Below are positions 1 through 7,655 of a DNA stretch of 24,521 nt, piece after piece; the stretch's first letter is position 1, and each line of letters starts with the position of its first letter. The notes below the pieces were generated by a model. The model saw nothing but the letters and a program-made list of their open reading frames with translations, ran no database searches and was not told the origin of the DNA. The stretch is from assembly GCA_964509765.1 (NCBI GenBank), contig CAZDYI010000127.1, positions 1 through 24,521 of the forward strand, given 5' to 3'. Both the position numbers and the translations under genes were made by a program. Source of the DNA: CAZDYI01 sp964509765 (GTDB taxonomy: Bacteria > Pseudomonadota > Gammaproteobacteria > Tethybacterales > Tethybacteraceae).

Positions 1-234
1 CTCGCCGGACACGGCATCGACACGATCGAGCCCGAGCCCGGCGACCGGATCGACCCGCAGCTCCACCAGGCGATCAGCCGCGAGGAGAGCGACAGGTACG
101 AGGAGAACCGCATCCTGCGGGTGGTCCTCAAGGGCTACCGGCACGGCCAGCGGGTGCTCCGCCCGGCGAGCGTCGTCGCATGCGCCGCGCCCGCCAAGCC
201 GGCAGAAGGCAAAAGCGAAGGAGAAGGCAAATGA
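1..234 (+). CDS. grpE: GrpE nucleotide exchange factor, C-terminal part (5' end cut by window)
   Basis: The first frame is open from the window edge and gives 77 residues ending at a TGA at 232-234. The segment has the GrpE beta-domain pattern: a GI(D/E)xIEPxPGDxxDPxLHQA stretch, then VLKGYRHGQRVLRPASV, matching the usual VxxxGYxLxxRVLRPAxV ending. GrpE releases ADP from DnaK and so resets the chaperone cycle in the cytoplasm. Its last codons overlap the dnaK start (ATGA at 231-234), which suggests translational coupling. The tail after the beta domain (AAPAKPAEGKSEGEGK) is low-complexity and lysine/glutamate rich. The N-terminal dimerisation helices lie outside the window. Confidence 0.9.
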   Translation, partial: LAGHGIDTIEPEPGDRIDPQLHQAISREESDRYEENRILRVVLKGYRHGQRVLRPASVVACAAPAKPAEGKSEGEGK

Positions 235-2120
235 GCAAGATAATCGGAATCGACCTTGGGACCACGAACTCCTGCGTGTCCCTGCTCGAGGGGGACAAGC
301 CCCGCGTCCTCGAGAACGCCGAGGGAAGCAGGACCACGCCGTCGGTGATCGCCTACACCGACGACGGCGAGATCCTCGTCGGCGCGCCTGCCAAGCGCCA
401 GAGCGTCACCAACCCGAAGAACACCCTGTTCGCGATCAAGCGCCTGATCGGCAGGCGCTTCACCGACGACCAGGTCAAGAAGGAGATCAAGCTCGCGCCC
501 TACGAGATCGTCGAGTCCAAGCGCGGCGACGCCTGGGTGTCCGCCCAGGACAAGACCCTCTCGCCGCCGGAGGTCTCCGCCGAGCTGCTGCGCAAGCTCA
601 AGAAGACTGCCGAGGAATACCTCAGCGAGCCGGTCACCGAGGCGGTCATCACCGTGCCCGCCTACTTCGACGACTCGCAGCGCCAGGCCACCAAGGACGC
701 CGGCAAGATCGCCGGCCTCGAGGTGAAGCGGATCGTCAACGAGCCGACCGCCGCGGCAATCGCGTTCGGGCTCAACAAGAAGGATTACGTCAAGGACGGC
801 AAGAAGATCGCCGTCTACGACCTCGGCGGCGGAACCTTCGACATCTCGATCATCGAGGCCACCGAGGTCGACGGCAACATCCTGCTGGAGGTGCTGTCGA
901 CCAACGGGGACACCTTCCTCGGCGGCGAGGACTTCGACCAGAGGATCATCGACTTCATCGTCGAGGAGTTCAACAAGGACAACGGCATCGACCTGACCAA
1001 GGACGTCCTGGCCCTGCAGCGCCTCAAGGAGGCCGCCGAGAAGGCCAAGGTCGAGCTGTCGTCGACCACGCAGACCGACATCAACCTGCCGTACATCACC
1101 GCGGTCGACTCTGTGCCCAAGCACATCACCATCAAGCTTACCCGCGCCAAGCTCGAGAGCATGGTCAAGGACCTCGTCGACAAGACCGAGGCTCCGTGCA
1201 GGACCGCGCTCAATGACGCAGAGGTCGAGCAAGGCAACCTCAGCGACGTCATCCTCGTCGGCGGCATGACCCGCATGCCGCTTGTCCGGGAGAAGGTCAA
1301 GGAGGTGTTCGGCATCGATCCCCGCACGGACATTAACCCGGACGAGGCCGTCGCGGAGGGCGCCGCGATCCAGGCAGGGGTCCTCCAGGGCGACGTAAAG
1401 GACCTGCAGCTGTTCGACGTGACCCCGCTTACCCTGGGCATCGAGACCGAGGGCGGCGTGATGACCCCGCTGATCGACAAGAACACCACGATCCCGGTCA
1501 GCGAGTCGAAGATCTTCTCGACCGCCTCGGACAACCAGCCGGCCGTGACCGTCCACGTCATCCAGGGCGAGCGCCGCAGGTCGTCGGAGAACAAGTCGCT
1601 CGGCATCTTCAACCTCGAGGGCATCCCGCCGGCTCCGCGGGGCATGCCGCAGATCGAGGTCAAGTTCGACATCGACTCGAACGGCATCCTGCACGTTCAC
1701 GCCTCCGACAAGAAGACCAACCGCGAGTCGAAGATCACCATCACCGACAACTCGGGGCTTTCCGAGGACGAGATCGAGAGGATGATCAGCGACGCGGAGA
1801 AGCACGCCGAGGAGGACAAGGTCTTCGAGGAGACCACCAAGGCGCGCAACGTCGCCGACAGCCTCGTCGGAGAGGTCAAGCGCCGGCTGCTCGACCGCGG
1901 GGCCAAGCTCGAGGACGGCCAGCGCAGCGACATCCAGGAGCGCCTCGGCGAGCTCGAGGCCGCGGCCAAGGGCAACGACGTCGAGGAGATCCACAAGGCG
2001 ACCAAGCGCCTTTCCGAGGTCGTCGCCCCGCTCTACGAGGAGGACAAGCCCAAGCAGGAGGCGGATGGGGGCGGCGACGCCGAGCCCGAGATCGAGGTCG
2101 TCGACGAAGGGAAGAAGTGA
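231..2120 (+). CDS. dnaK: Molecular chaperone DnaK (Hsp70)
   Basis: The product is 629 residues, normal for DnaK. It is the ATP-dependent chaperone that binds hydrophobic peptide segments and works with DnaJ and GrpE. The ATPase domain begins IGIDLGTTNSC and carries the second phosphate loop DLGGGTFD near residue 197. The substrate-binding domain follows the linker DVKDLQLFDVTPLTLGIET and includes NLEGIPPAPRGMPQIEV. The lid is helical and ends in an acidic tail (EPEIEVVDEGKK). I chose the ATG at 231 because MSKIIGIDLGTTNS is the family start and GAAGGAGAA lies just upstream; the frame is open further upstream to an ATG at 180, but that part is the grpE 3' end in another frame. It overlaps grpE by four bases and is followed by dnaJ after 53 bases. 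Confidence 0.98.
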   Translation: MSKIIGIDLGTTNSCVSLLEGDKPRVLENAEGSRTTPSVIAYTDDGEILVGAPAKRQSVTNPKNTLFAIKRLIGRRFTDDQVKKEIKLAPYEIVESKRGDAWVSAQDKTLSPPEVSAELLRKLKKTAEEYLSEPVTEAVITVPAYFDDSQRQATKDAGKIAGLEVKRIVNEPTAAAIAFGLNKKDYVKDGKKIAVYDLGGGTFDISIIEATEVDGNILLEVLSTNGDTFLGGEDFDQRIIDFIVEEFNKDNGIDLTKDVLALQRLKEAAEKAKVELSSTTQTDINLPYITAVDSVPKHITIKLTRAKLESMVKDLVDKTEAPCRTALNDAEVEQGNLSDVILVGGMTRMPLVREKVKEVFGIDPRTDINPDEAVAEGAAIQAGVLQGDVKDLQLFDVTPLTLGIETEGGVMTPLIDKNTTIPVSESKIFSTASDNQPAVTVHVIQGERRRSSENKSLGIFNLEGIPPAPRGMPQIEVKFDIDSNGILHVHASDKKTNRESKITITDNSGLSEDEIERMISDAEKHAEEDKVFEETTKARNVADSLVGEVKRRLLDRGAKLEDGQRSDIQERLGELEAAAKGNDVEEIHKATKRLSEVVAPLYEEDKPKQEADGGGDAEPEIEVVDEGKK

Positions 2121-2173
2121 GCGGCGCGAGGGGGAGCGGCAGCCTGGGGGCATAGCCTCCGCCTGAGCAGAGC

Positions 2174-3295
2174 ATGGCCAGGGACCTGTACGAGGTGCTC
2201 GGCGTCGACCGCGGCGCGAGCAAGGACGCGATCCGCAAGGCCTACAGGTCCAAGGCGATGGAGCTGCACCCGGACCGCAACAAGGAGGCCGGCGCCGAGG
2301 ACAGGTTCAAGGAGGTCCAGCGGGCCTACGGAGTCCTCTCCGACGACAACAAGCGCGCGAGCTACGACCAGTTCGGCGAGGCCGCCCTCAACGGGGCCGG
2401 GCAGCAGGGCTTCGACGGGGCCGGCTTCCAGGACATCTTCAGCACGCTGTTCGGAGACTCGCGCGGCTTCGGCGGCTTCGGCTCACCCTTCGGAGGAGAC
2501 AGGGGATTCAACGAGCCCGGCCGCGACCTGCAGGCCAAGGTCACCCTCGGCCTCGAGGAAGCGATCAGGGGCTCCAACAGGAAGCTGCGCATCACCGGCA
2601 TGCTCATGTGCGACGACTGCAGCGGCAGCGGCATGGGCAAGGACTCGAGGCAGGTCAACTGCGAGCAGTGCGGCGGGTCGGGGATGGTTCGCAACAACAT
2701 CGGCGGGGTCTTCTCCATGCAGGCCACCTGCAGGAAGTGCGGAGGCTCGGGCAAGAAGATAGAGAACCCGTGCGGCAAGTGCGGCGGAACCGGCAAGGCG
2801 CGCAAGACCCGCGAGGAGAGCGTCGACATCCCCCCCGGCATAGACAACGGCGACGTCCTGCGCGTCCCGGGCAAGGGCGACGCGGCCCCGGGCGGCGCCC
2901 CCGGCGACCTGCGGGTCGCAGTGGAGGTCAAGGAGCACGAGATCTTCAAGCGCGACGGCGAGGACCTGTACTGCGAGCTGCCGATCATGTTCACCACCGC
3001 GGTTCTCGGCGGGCCCGTGAAGATACCGACCGTCGACGGGCCGGTCGACTACGACCTCCCCAAGGGAATCCAGAACGGCAAGAGGCTCCGCCTTCGCGGC
3101 AAGGGCGTGAAGGGCGTGCGCACGGGGCGGACCGGCGACCTCTACGCGGTCATCAACATCGAGACCCCCACCAACCTGTCCAGGGAGCAGGCGAAGCTCG
3201 TCGAGCAGCTCGACAAGACGCTGCAGAGGAACCCGGAGAAGCACACTCCCAACCGCGAGGGCTGGGTCAAGCGCGCCAAGCGCTTCTTTTCCTGA
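2174..3295 (+). CDS. dnaJ: Chaperone protein DnaJ (Hsp40, class A)
   Basis: The product is 373 residues, the standard length for class A DnaJ. DnaJ delivers substrates to DnaK and stimulates its ATPase. In order: a J domain (about 1-70) with the HPD motif in MELHPDRNKEAG; a Gly/Phe-rich linker (GFDGAGF, GFGGFGSPFGG); a zinc-binding region from residue 146 to 207 with all four CxxCxGxG repeats (CDDCSGSG, CEQCGGSG, CRKCGGSG, CGKCGGTG); and the C-terminal substrate-binding domains. The start is fixed by MARDLYEVLGV, although the ribosome binding site just upstream is weak (GAGCAGAGC). It probably forms one transcript with grpE and dnaK. The next gene, sspB, is convergent. Confidence 0.98.
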   Translation: MARDLYEVLGVDRGASKDAIRKAYRSKAMELHPDRNKEAGAEDRFKEVQRAYGVLSDDNKRASYDQFGEAALNGAGQQGFDGAGFQDIFSTLFGDSRGFGGFGSPFGGDRGFNEPGRDLQAKVTLGLEEAIRGSNRKLRITGMLMCDDCSGSGMGKDSRQVNCEQCGGSGMVRNNIGGVFSMQATCRKCGGSGKKIENPCGKCGGTGKARKTREESVDIPPGIDNGDVLRVPGKGDAAPGGAPGDLRVAVEVKEHEIFKRDGEDLYCELPIMFTTAVLGGPVKIPTVDGPVDYDLPKGIQNGKRLRLRGKGVKGVRTGRTGDLYAVINIETPTNLSREQAKLVEQLDKTLQRNPEKHTPNREGWVKRAKRFFS

Positions 3296-3298
3296 CCC

Positions 3299-3315
3299 GC
3301 CCCCCGCTGGGGGGC
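3299..3315. terminator. GC hairpin between convergent dnaJ and sspB
   Basis: GCCCCCC-GCT-GGGGGGC is a perfect 7-bp stem with a 3-base loop, four bases after the dnaJ stop and 11 bases beyond the sspB stop. It is symmetric, so it could act on both strands. There is no T-run on either side, so an intrinsic terminator is only a possibility. Confidence 0.45.
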
Positions 3316-3326
3316 TTCCGCCAAGG

Positions 3327-3752
3327 CTAGATCAGCCTGAGCTTCTCCCGCCTCGCGACAGCCTCTGCGTCCGCAGCCTCGTCCGACTCGCTGACTTCAG
3401 GCTTGCCGGCGCTCCCGTTGCCGTTGCCTTCGGACACCCTTCTCGCCGGGAAGCCGACGAAGCAGCCGCCCTCGGGCGAGCCCGCCCACGTGACCTCCTC
3501 GACATGCAGGGCGACGCTCGAGACGACGCCGTTGAACCTGGCGTCGAAGGTGATCCAGTCGTCGGTGAACTCAAGCGCGCGGACGGCGCTGGCGCCGATG
3601 TTGAAGCTGACCATGCCCTCCCTGGCGTGTCCCGGAGGCACGCGCGAGGCCCCGCCCTCGATCACGCCGACCATCGGCACGAGGCCGTTCTCGCTGCAGT
3701 GCTCCCAGCAGGTCCGGACCAGGCGCGACTTGAACGCCGTCGAGAGCTGCAT
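3327..3752 (-). CDS. sspB: ClpXP protease specificity-enhancing factor SspB
   Basis: The product is 141 residues. SspB tethers ssrA-tagged peptides from stalled ribosomes, and some other substrates, to ClpX for degradation. The N-terminal 105 residues have the SspB fold pattern: LVRTCWEHCSENGLVPMVGV, then VSFNIGASAVRALEF and DWITFDARFNGV, close to the family motifs of a short helix plus LNIAPRAVxxLxxxNxxIxFxARFxG. A long acidic and Ser/Gly linker follows, then a basic-hydrophobic tail EKLRLI. In E. coli the tail binds the ClpX zinc domain (LRVVK type), so the tail here is probably the equivalent. The ATG at 3752 is the first plausible start, 11 bases after the sspA stop. It is the last gene of the petABC-sspAB run. 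Confidence 0.93.
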   Translation of the reverse strand: MQLSTAFKSRLVRTCWEHCSENGLVPMVGVIEGGASRVPPGHAREGMVSFNIGASAVRALEFTDDWITFDARFNGVVSSVALHVEEVTWAGSPEGGCFVGFPARRVSEGNGNGSAGKPEVSESDEAADAEAVARREKLRLI

Positions 3753-3763
3753 GTCCCGGATGT

Positions 3764-4387
3764 CTACTTGCGCATCCCCCTCTCCGCGGCGGTGAGCGAG
3801 TCCATGAACCCCTTGCGCTCGAAGATCGTCTCGGCGTACTTGAGCAGGGGCGCCGCCTTGGGTGGAAGCCTGACCTCCAGGTGCTTCAGCCGCCACAGCA
3901 GCGGCGCGAGCGCTATGTCGACCATGGAGATGTCGTTGCCGTAGAAGAACTTGGTCTTTCCTATCGACTGCGACAGCAGAAGCAGCGACTCGGCGAGCAG
4001 CTGCCGGTTGAGGTCCTGCTTCTTCTTGCTGAGCTTCGGGTTGAGGATGATGTCCATCCTGTCGTACAGGTCGACGTCGATCCTGTGCAGCATCAGCCGC
4101 GCCCTGGCCTTCTCCGAGACGCCCATCGGCATCAGCTGCGGATGCGGGAAGCGCTCGTCGAGGTACTCGCTGATGATGTTCGACTCGTAAAGGTGCAGGT
4201 CGCGGTTGACGAGCACCGGCACCCGGTTGAGCGGGTTGATCCGCGCGAGGTCCTCGGGCTTCTTGTTGAGGTCGATCCAGCGGGTCTTTACCGCGATGCG
4301 CTGCTCGTCGCCGGGGCTCTTCTCCTCGATGACGATCCGGCACCGGTGCGAGTACGCGTCGTGGTTCGACGACCAGAGCTCGATCAT
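3764..4387 (-). CDS. sspA: Stringent starvation protein A (SspA), GST-fold RNA polymerase-associated regulator
   Basis: The product is 207 residues, normal for SspA. SspA has a glutathione S-transferase fold without GST activity and binds RNA polymerase in gammaproteobacteria to modulate sigma70 promoters during starvation and acid stress. Seen here: a thioredoxin-like N-terminal half with the family pattern SHRCRIVIEEK, DLNKKPEDLARINPLNRVPVL and LYESNIISEYLDERFPHPQLMP, and an all-helical C-terminal half. The start is the ATG at 4387, which overlaps the cytochrome c1 stop as ATGA, so translation is probably coupled to the bc1 genes. petABC-sspAB is a familiar order in gammaproteobacteria such as Pseudomonas. 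Confidence 0.95.
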   Translation of the reverse strand: MIELWSSNHDAYSHRCRIVIEEKSPGDEQRIAVKTRWIDLNKKPEDLARINPLNRVPVLVNRDLHLYESNIISEYLDERFPHPQLMPMGVSEKARARLMLHRIDVDLYDRMDIILNPKLSKKKQDLNRQLLAESLLLLSQSIGKTKFFYGNDISMVDIALAPLLWRLKHLEVRLPPKAAPLLKYAETIFERKGFMDSLTAAERGMRK

Positions 4388-5109
4388 CAGTCGCGGCCCT
4401 TGATGTCGCGCCAGTACTCGCGGTAGAGGACGTAGAAGAGGACGATCAGGAACGACAGCACGATCATCACCCCGAAGCCCACCCGGTGGCGGGTGTTCCG
4501 CGCCGGCTCGCCGGCGTAGTCGAGGAAGTTGACCAGGTCGGCCACCGCGGTGTCGTATTCCGCCTCGGAGAGCGAGCCCGCGCGCAGCACGGTGACCGAG
4601 CCGTCGTCGCCGCGCGCGAAGGTTCCCTGCAGGCTGTGCAGGGCGTGCGGCATCGCGACGTTCTCGAACAGCGCGTTGTTCCAGCCGGACGGGCGCGACG
4701 GGTCGCGGTAGAACGAGCGCAGGTAGGTGTAGAGCCAGTCCGTGCCGCGGCTGCGCGCGACCAGGCTCAGGTCGATCGGGACTGCCTGCTGGAACCATTC
4801 CTTGGCGGCCTCGGCGTCCATGGCCGACTCCATCGGCGCGAACAGCTTGCCGCCGAACGACAGGTTGGCGGTGACCACCTCGTCGGACAGGCCGAGGTCC
4901 TCGGCCATGCGCGAGTACCTGAGGTACTTCAGGCTGTGGCAGCCGATGCAGTAGTTGACGTAGAGCGCCGCCCCGCGCTGCAGCGAGTCGAAGTCGTGCG
5001 AGTCGATCGGGGCGCTGTCGAGAGCGACTCCGCCCCCGCCGGCGGCCAGTGCCGCGCCCGGCGCCGCAACTGCCGCCGAGATTACGCAGGCGACAAGGAA
5101 ACGCCTCAC
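4387..5109 (-). CDS. petC: Cytochrome c1 of the bc1 complex (complex III)
   Basis: The product is 240 residues. It passes electrons from the Rieske protein to soluble cytochrome c on the periplasmic side. The start is a GTG at 5109 overlapping the cytochrome b stop (GTGA); it gives a good Sec signal peptide (MRRFLVACVISAAVAAPGAALA), while no nearby ATG does. Heme c attaches at C54-IG-C57-H58. The likely methionine axial ligand is M153 in ENVAMPHALHSLQG. A single C-terminal membrane anchor spans about 210-229 and ends in a basic tail (YREYWRDIKGRD). The length and motifs fit bacterial cytochrome c1. Gene order is Rieske, cytochrome b, cytochrome c1. Confidence 0.95.
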   Translation of the reverse strand: MRRFLVACVISAAVAAPGAALAAGGGGVALDSAPIDSHDFDSLQRGAALYVNYCIGCHSLKYLRYSRMAEDLGLSDEVVTANLSFGGKLFAPMESAMDAEAAKEWFQQAVPIDLSLVARSRGTDWLYTYLRSFYRDPSRPSGWNNALFENVAMPHALHSLQGTFARGDDGSVTVLRAGSLSEAEYDTAVADLVNFLDYAGEPARNTRHRVGFGVMIVLSFLIVLFYVLYREYWRDIKGRD

Positions 5110-6347
5110 TTCAGGCGCTCCGGCGGCTCCTTGCACTTCTCGGCCTTGGTGTACCAGGGCATCAGAAGGAAGAAGGCGAAGTAGACGACGGAGAAGACCT
5201 GCGCGAGCAGCTGGCGGGTGTCGTTCGGCGGAAGAGTCCCGAGCACGCCGAGGACGATGAAGGCGATTACGAAGACTACGAGCGCGATCTTTGTGTAGGC
5301 GCCCTTGTAGCGTATCGACTTGACCGGGCTGCGGTCGAGCCACGGCAGCAGGAAGAACACCGCGATCGACGCGCCCATGGCGATCACGCCCCACACCTGG
5401 GTGTTGAAGAACGGCGGAACCGCCCGCAGGATCGAGTAGAACGGCGTGAAGTACCACAGCGGCGCGATGTGCTCAGGTGTCTTGAGCGGGTCGGCCGGGG
5501 TGAAGTTGGCGTACTCGAGGAAGTAGCCGTTAAGCTCCGGGGCGAAGAACACCACCGGGCAGAACAGCGCCAGGAACACGATGCAGCCGAAAGAGTCCTT
5601 CACCGAGTAGTAGGGGTGGAAGGCGATGCCGTCGACCGGCTTGCCGCTCTCGTCCTTGTTCGCCTTGATCTCGATCCCGTCCGGGTTGTTCGAGCCGTGG
5701 GTGTGCAGCGCCGCAAGGTGCAGGAACACCAGCCCCAGGATCAGAAGCGGCACCGCCACGACGTGCAGCGCGAAGAACCGGTTGAGCGTGACGTCCGAGA
5801 TCGCGTAGTCGCCGCGGATGTACACCGACAGGTCCTCGCCGATGACCGGGATCGCCGCGAACAGGTTGACGATCACCTGCGCGCCCCAGTAGGAGGTCTG
5901 CCCCCAGGGCAACAGGTACCCCATGAACGCCTCGGCCATCAGCAGCACGTAGATCAGCATGCCGATGATCCACAGCAGCTCGCGCGGGTTGCGGTACGAC
6001 CCGTACAGCAGGGCGCGGAACATGTGCAGGTAGACGACGGCGAAGAACGCCGAAGCCCCCGTCGAGTGGATGTAGCGGATCAGCCAGCCGTAGCTGACGT
6101 CGCGCATGATGTACTCCACCGAGTCGAACGCGCGCTCGGCGTCCGGCTTGTAGTTCATCGTCAGGAAGATTCCCGAGACGATCTGGATGACCAGGATCAG
6201 CAGCGCAAGCGACCCGAAGAAGTACCAGAAGTTGAAGTTGCGCGGCGCCCAGTACTCGGTCAGGTGGTTGCGGACGAACCCCCTGTACGGCAGCCTGTGC
6301 TCGACCCAGTCGAACATCGCGCTCACGTAGGCGGCCGCGCGCTGCAT
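5106..6347 (-). CDS. petB: Cytochrome b of the bc1 complex
   Basis: The product is 413 residues with eight or so membrane helices. It oxidises ubiquinol at the Qo site and reduces quinone at Qi, using two b hemes. Candidate heme ligands are the four His residues H94 and H108 (HSTGASAFF, LHMFRALL) and H195 and H210 (FFALHVVAVP, FLHLAALHTHG), with the canonical 13-residue spacing in the first pair and 14 in the second. The Qo motif reads PLWY (296-299) in place of PEWY. The ATG at 6347 overlaps the Rieske stop as ATGA, and the stop overlaps the cytochrome c1 GTG. The protein is a full-length split-free cytochrome b, as in proteobacteria. Confidence 0.97.
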   Translation of the reverse strand: MQRAAAYVSAMFDWVEHRLPYRGFVRNHLTEYWAPRNFNFWYFFGSLALLILVIQIVSGIFLTMNYKPDAERAFDSVEYIMRDVSYGWLIRYIHSTGASAFFAVVYLHMFRALLYGSYRNPRELLWIIGMLIYVLLMAEAFMGYLLPWGQTSYWGAQVIVNLFAAIPVIGEDLSVYIRGDYAISDVTLNRFFALHVVAVPLLILGLVFLHLAALHTHGSNNPDGIEIKANKDESGKPVDGIAFHPYYSVKDSFGCIVFLALFCPVVFFAPELNGYFLEYANFTPADPLKTPEHIAPLWYFTPFYSILRAVPPFFNTQVWGVIAMGASIAVFFLLPWLDRSPVKSIRYKGAYTKIALVVFVIAFIVLGVLGTLPPNDTRQLLAQVFSVVYFAFFLLMPWYTKAEKCKEPPERLK

Positions 6348-6904
6348 CAGGCGGCCTCCGAGACCCCTACTTCGACGGTGCCGTCGTCAATGAAGTAATG
6401 CTCGGGGATCGTCAGGTTGGTCGGGGCCGGGCTGCCCTTGAGCACCCTGCCGGCGACGTCGAAGTACGAGCCGTGGCACGCGCACAGGAAGCCTTCCGGG
6501 AAGTTCGTCGCCGGCGAGCAGCCGAGGTGCGTGCAGATCCCCACCGCGATGAACACCTCGGGCTTGATCGAGCGCGTCGCGTTCTTGCAGTACTCCGGCT
6601 GGATGCTCGCGTTCGACTCGGGGTCGGAAAGCTCCTCGTCGATCCCCTCGAGCGTCGACAGCTGCTCGGGCGTGCGGAGCAGGACCCAGACCGGCTTGCG
6701 CCGCCAGGGAACGATGTTGAGCTTGCCCCTCTCCATGTTGGAGATGTCAACCGTGACCGGCGCGCCCTCCCCCTTGGTCTTGCGGCTCGGGGCGATGCTC
6801 GCGGCGAACGGGACGACCGCCCCTGCAGCCGCCACCGCGGCCCCGCCGAGCGAGGCCAGCGTGATGACGCGCCTGCGCGCCTCGTCGGCCGTCCTGTCTG
6901 TCAA
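6347..6904 (-). CDS. petA: Ubiquinol-cytochrome c reductase Rieske iron-sulfur subunit
   Basis: The product is 185 residues. It carries the 2Fe-2S cluster that takes the first electron from ubiquinol. The cluster boxes are C124-T-H126-L-G-C129 and C141-A-C143-H144-GS. The N-terminus has a twin-arginine stretch (RRRVITLASLGG) followed by a hydrophobic anchor, as expected for Tat-dependent membrane insertion. No ATG is available: the start is a TTG at 6904 with AGGG seven bases upstream, and an in-frame stop lies a short way further up. That AGGG lies in the arm of a strong hairpin. It is the first gene of petABC-sspAB. Confidence 0.93.
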   Translation of the reverse strand: MTDRTADEARRRVITLASLGGAAVAAAGAVVPFAASIAPSRKTKGEGAPVTVDISNMERGKLNIVPWRRKPVWVLLRTPEQLSTLEGIDEELSDPESNASIQPEYCKNATRSIKPEVFIAVGICTHLGCSPATNFPEGFLCACHGSYFDVAGRVLKGSPAPTNLTIPEHYFIDDGTVEVGVSEAA

Positions 6905-6911
6905 TGCAATG

Positions 6912-6933
6912 CCCTGCCGTCCGCCGGACAGGG
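6912..6933 (-). promoter_or_regulatory. Hairpin enclosing the petA ribosome binding site
   Basis: Read on the minus strand the sequence is CCCTG-T-CCG, loop GCGGA, then CGG-CAGGG. This is an 8-bp stem with one bulged T. The AGGG that would serve as Shine-Dalgarno for the TTG start at 6904 is the 3' arm. A second palindrome (6948-6964, GGGCGGA-CTG-TCCGCCC) lies just upstream. Either could be the end of the pilus operon transcript or part of a petA leader. Pairing is seen directly; a regulatory role is inferred. Confidence 0.4.
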
Positions 6934-6947
6934 TCTTATTTCAGGCC

Positions 6948-6964
6948 GGGCGGACTGTCCGCCC
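6948..6964. repeat. Perfect inverted repeat between the pilus operon and petA
   Basis: GGGCGGA-CTG-TCCGCCC, 7-bp arms with a 3-base spacer, lies in the 111-base gap between the last pilus gene and petA. Possible roles are a transcript-end hairpin for the upstream operon (no T-run follows) or a protein operator for the bc1 operon. I found no convincing -35/-10 pair in this gap. Confidence 0.4.
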
Positions 6965-7015
6965 TCAAGGCCGCCAGCATGACGTCGCCCATGTGTCGGC
7001 GGAAACCGAGGTAGT

Positions 7016-7654
7016 CTAGTTGTCTCGCTTTACGACGATGAAGCGCCGCCTCTCGGTGGCGAGCCCCCTGTCAACCCTTCCGTCGCCCCTTACGATCGTT
7101 CCGCGGGAAAGCTCCGTGTTCGTCTTGAACAGCCTGTCCTCCGCATAGACCTGGCCCCCCTCCACGTCATCGAGGTTGAACCTTACGCCCAGGTCGTCGT
7201 CAATCAGCTGTTGCCCTTCCTCGTCAAGGAATGCGTTGTTCACAAGCAACAGGGACTCGACTGTGCCGTCGCCGGTGTAGTGGCGGATCAGGCCCTTGTA
7301 CACCAGGTCCACTTCCCTCTCGAACTCGTTGCCCGACCTCCTGATGATCCTGGGAGAGAACGTGATCTCGGGCACCGCGACCTCGGGAATGAAGATGTCG
7401 CTGCCGACAGCCGGGATGGCCCCGGTGTCCACCACGCCCTGGCGGACTGCCTCGAGGACGTTCCGCTCCTCAGGGCTGAAGAACAGCCTGCCGACGGTCT
7501 CGCGCCCGATCTGGGCGCTCGCCGACCCGGCGAGCAGCGCTGCCGCCAGGCAGGCCGCCGCAAGCGCCGCCCAGGACACGGATCCCATGCCCTTCCGCAG
7601 GCTTCCGTCTTTTCGTCCCGGTGCATGCATAGCAACTTCTCCGATCTTCCTCAT
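7016..7654 (-). CDS. MshK/PilP-like periplasmic pilus assembly protein
   Basis: The product is up to 212 residues. I recognise it by position and form rather than by sequence motif: it is the last gene of the pilus operon, one base after the PilO-like gene, and has an exported N-terminus (GMGSVSWAALAAACLAAALLAGSASAQ) with no lipobox cysteine. The rest is soluble, beta-rich and ends in a basic segment (ATERRRFIVVKRDN). PilP and MshK proteins bridge the inner-membrane PilN/PilO pair to the secretin. The start is uncertain: ATG at 7654 gives a long charged N-region, the ATG at codon 9 has a better ribosome site (GGAGAA), and the ATG at codon 23 begins a compact signal peptide. Confidence 0.6.
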   Translation of the reverse strand: MRKIGEVAMHAPGRKDGSLRKGMGSVSWAALAAACLAAALLAGSASAQIGRETVGRLFFSPEERNVLEAVRQGVVDTGAIPAVGSDIFIPEVAVPEITFSPRIIRRSGNEFEREVDLVYKGLIRHYTGDGTVESLLLVNNAFLDEEGQQLIDDDLGVRFNLDDVEGGQVYAEDRLFKTNTELSRGTIVRGDGRVDRGLATERRRFIVVKRDN

Positions 7655-7655
7655 C

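Noticed and set aside
135..2153. 672-codon minus-strand frame opposite dnaK
   Set aside because: Mirror of dnaK in GC-rich DNA; Leu/Asp/Val-rich and featureless.
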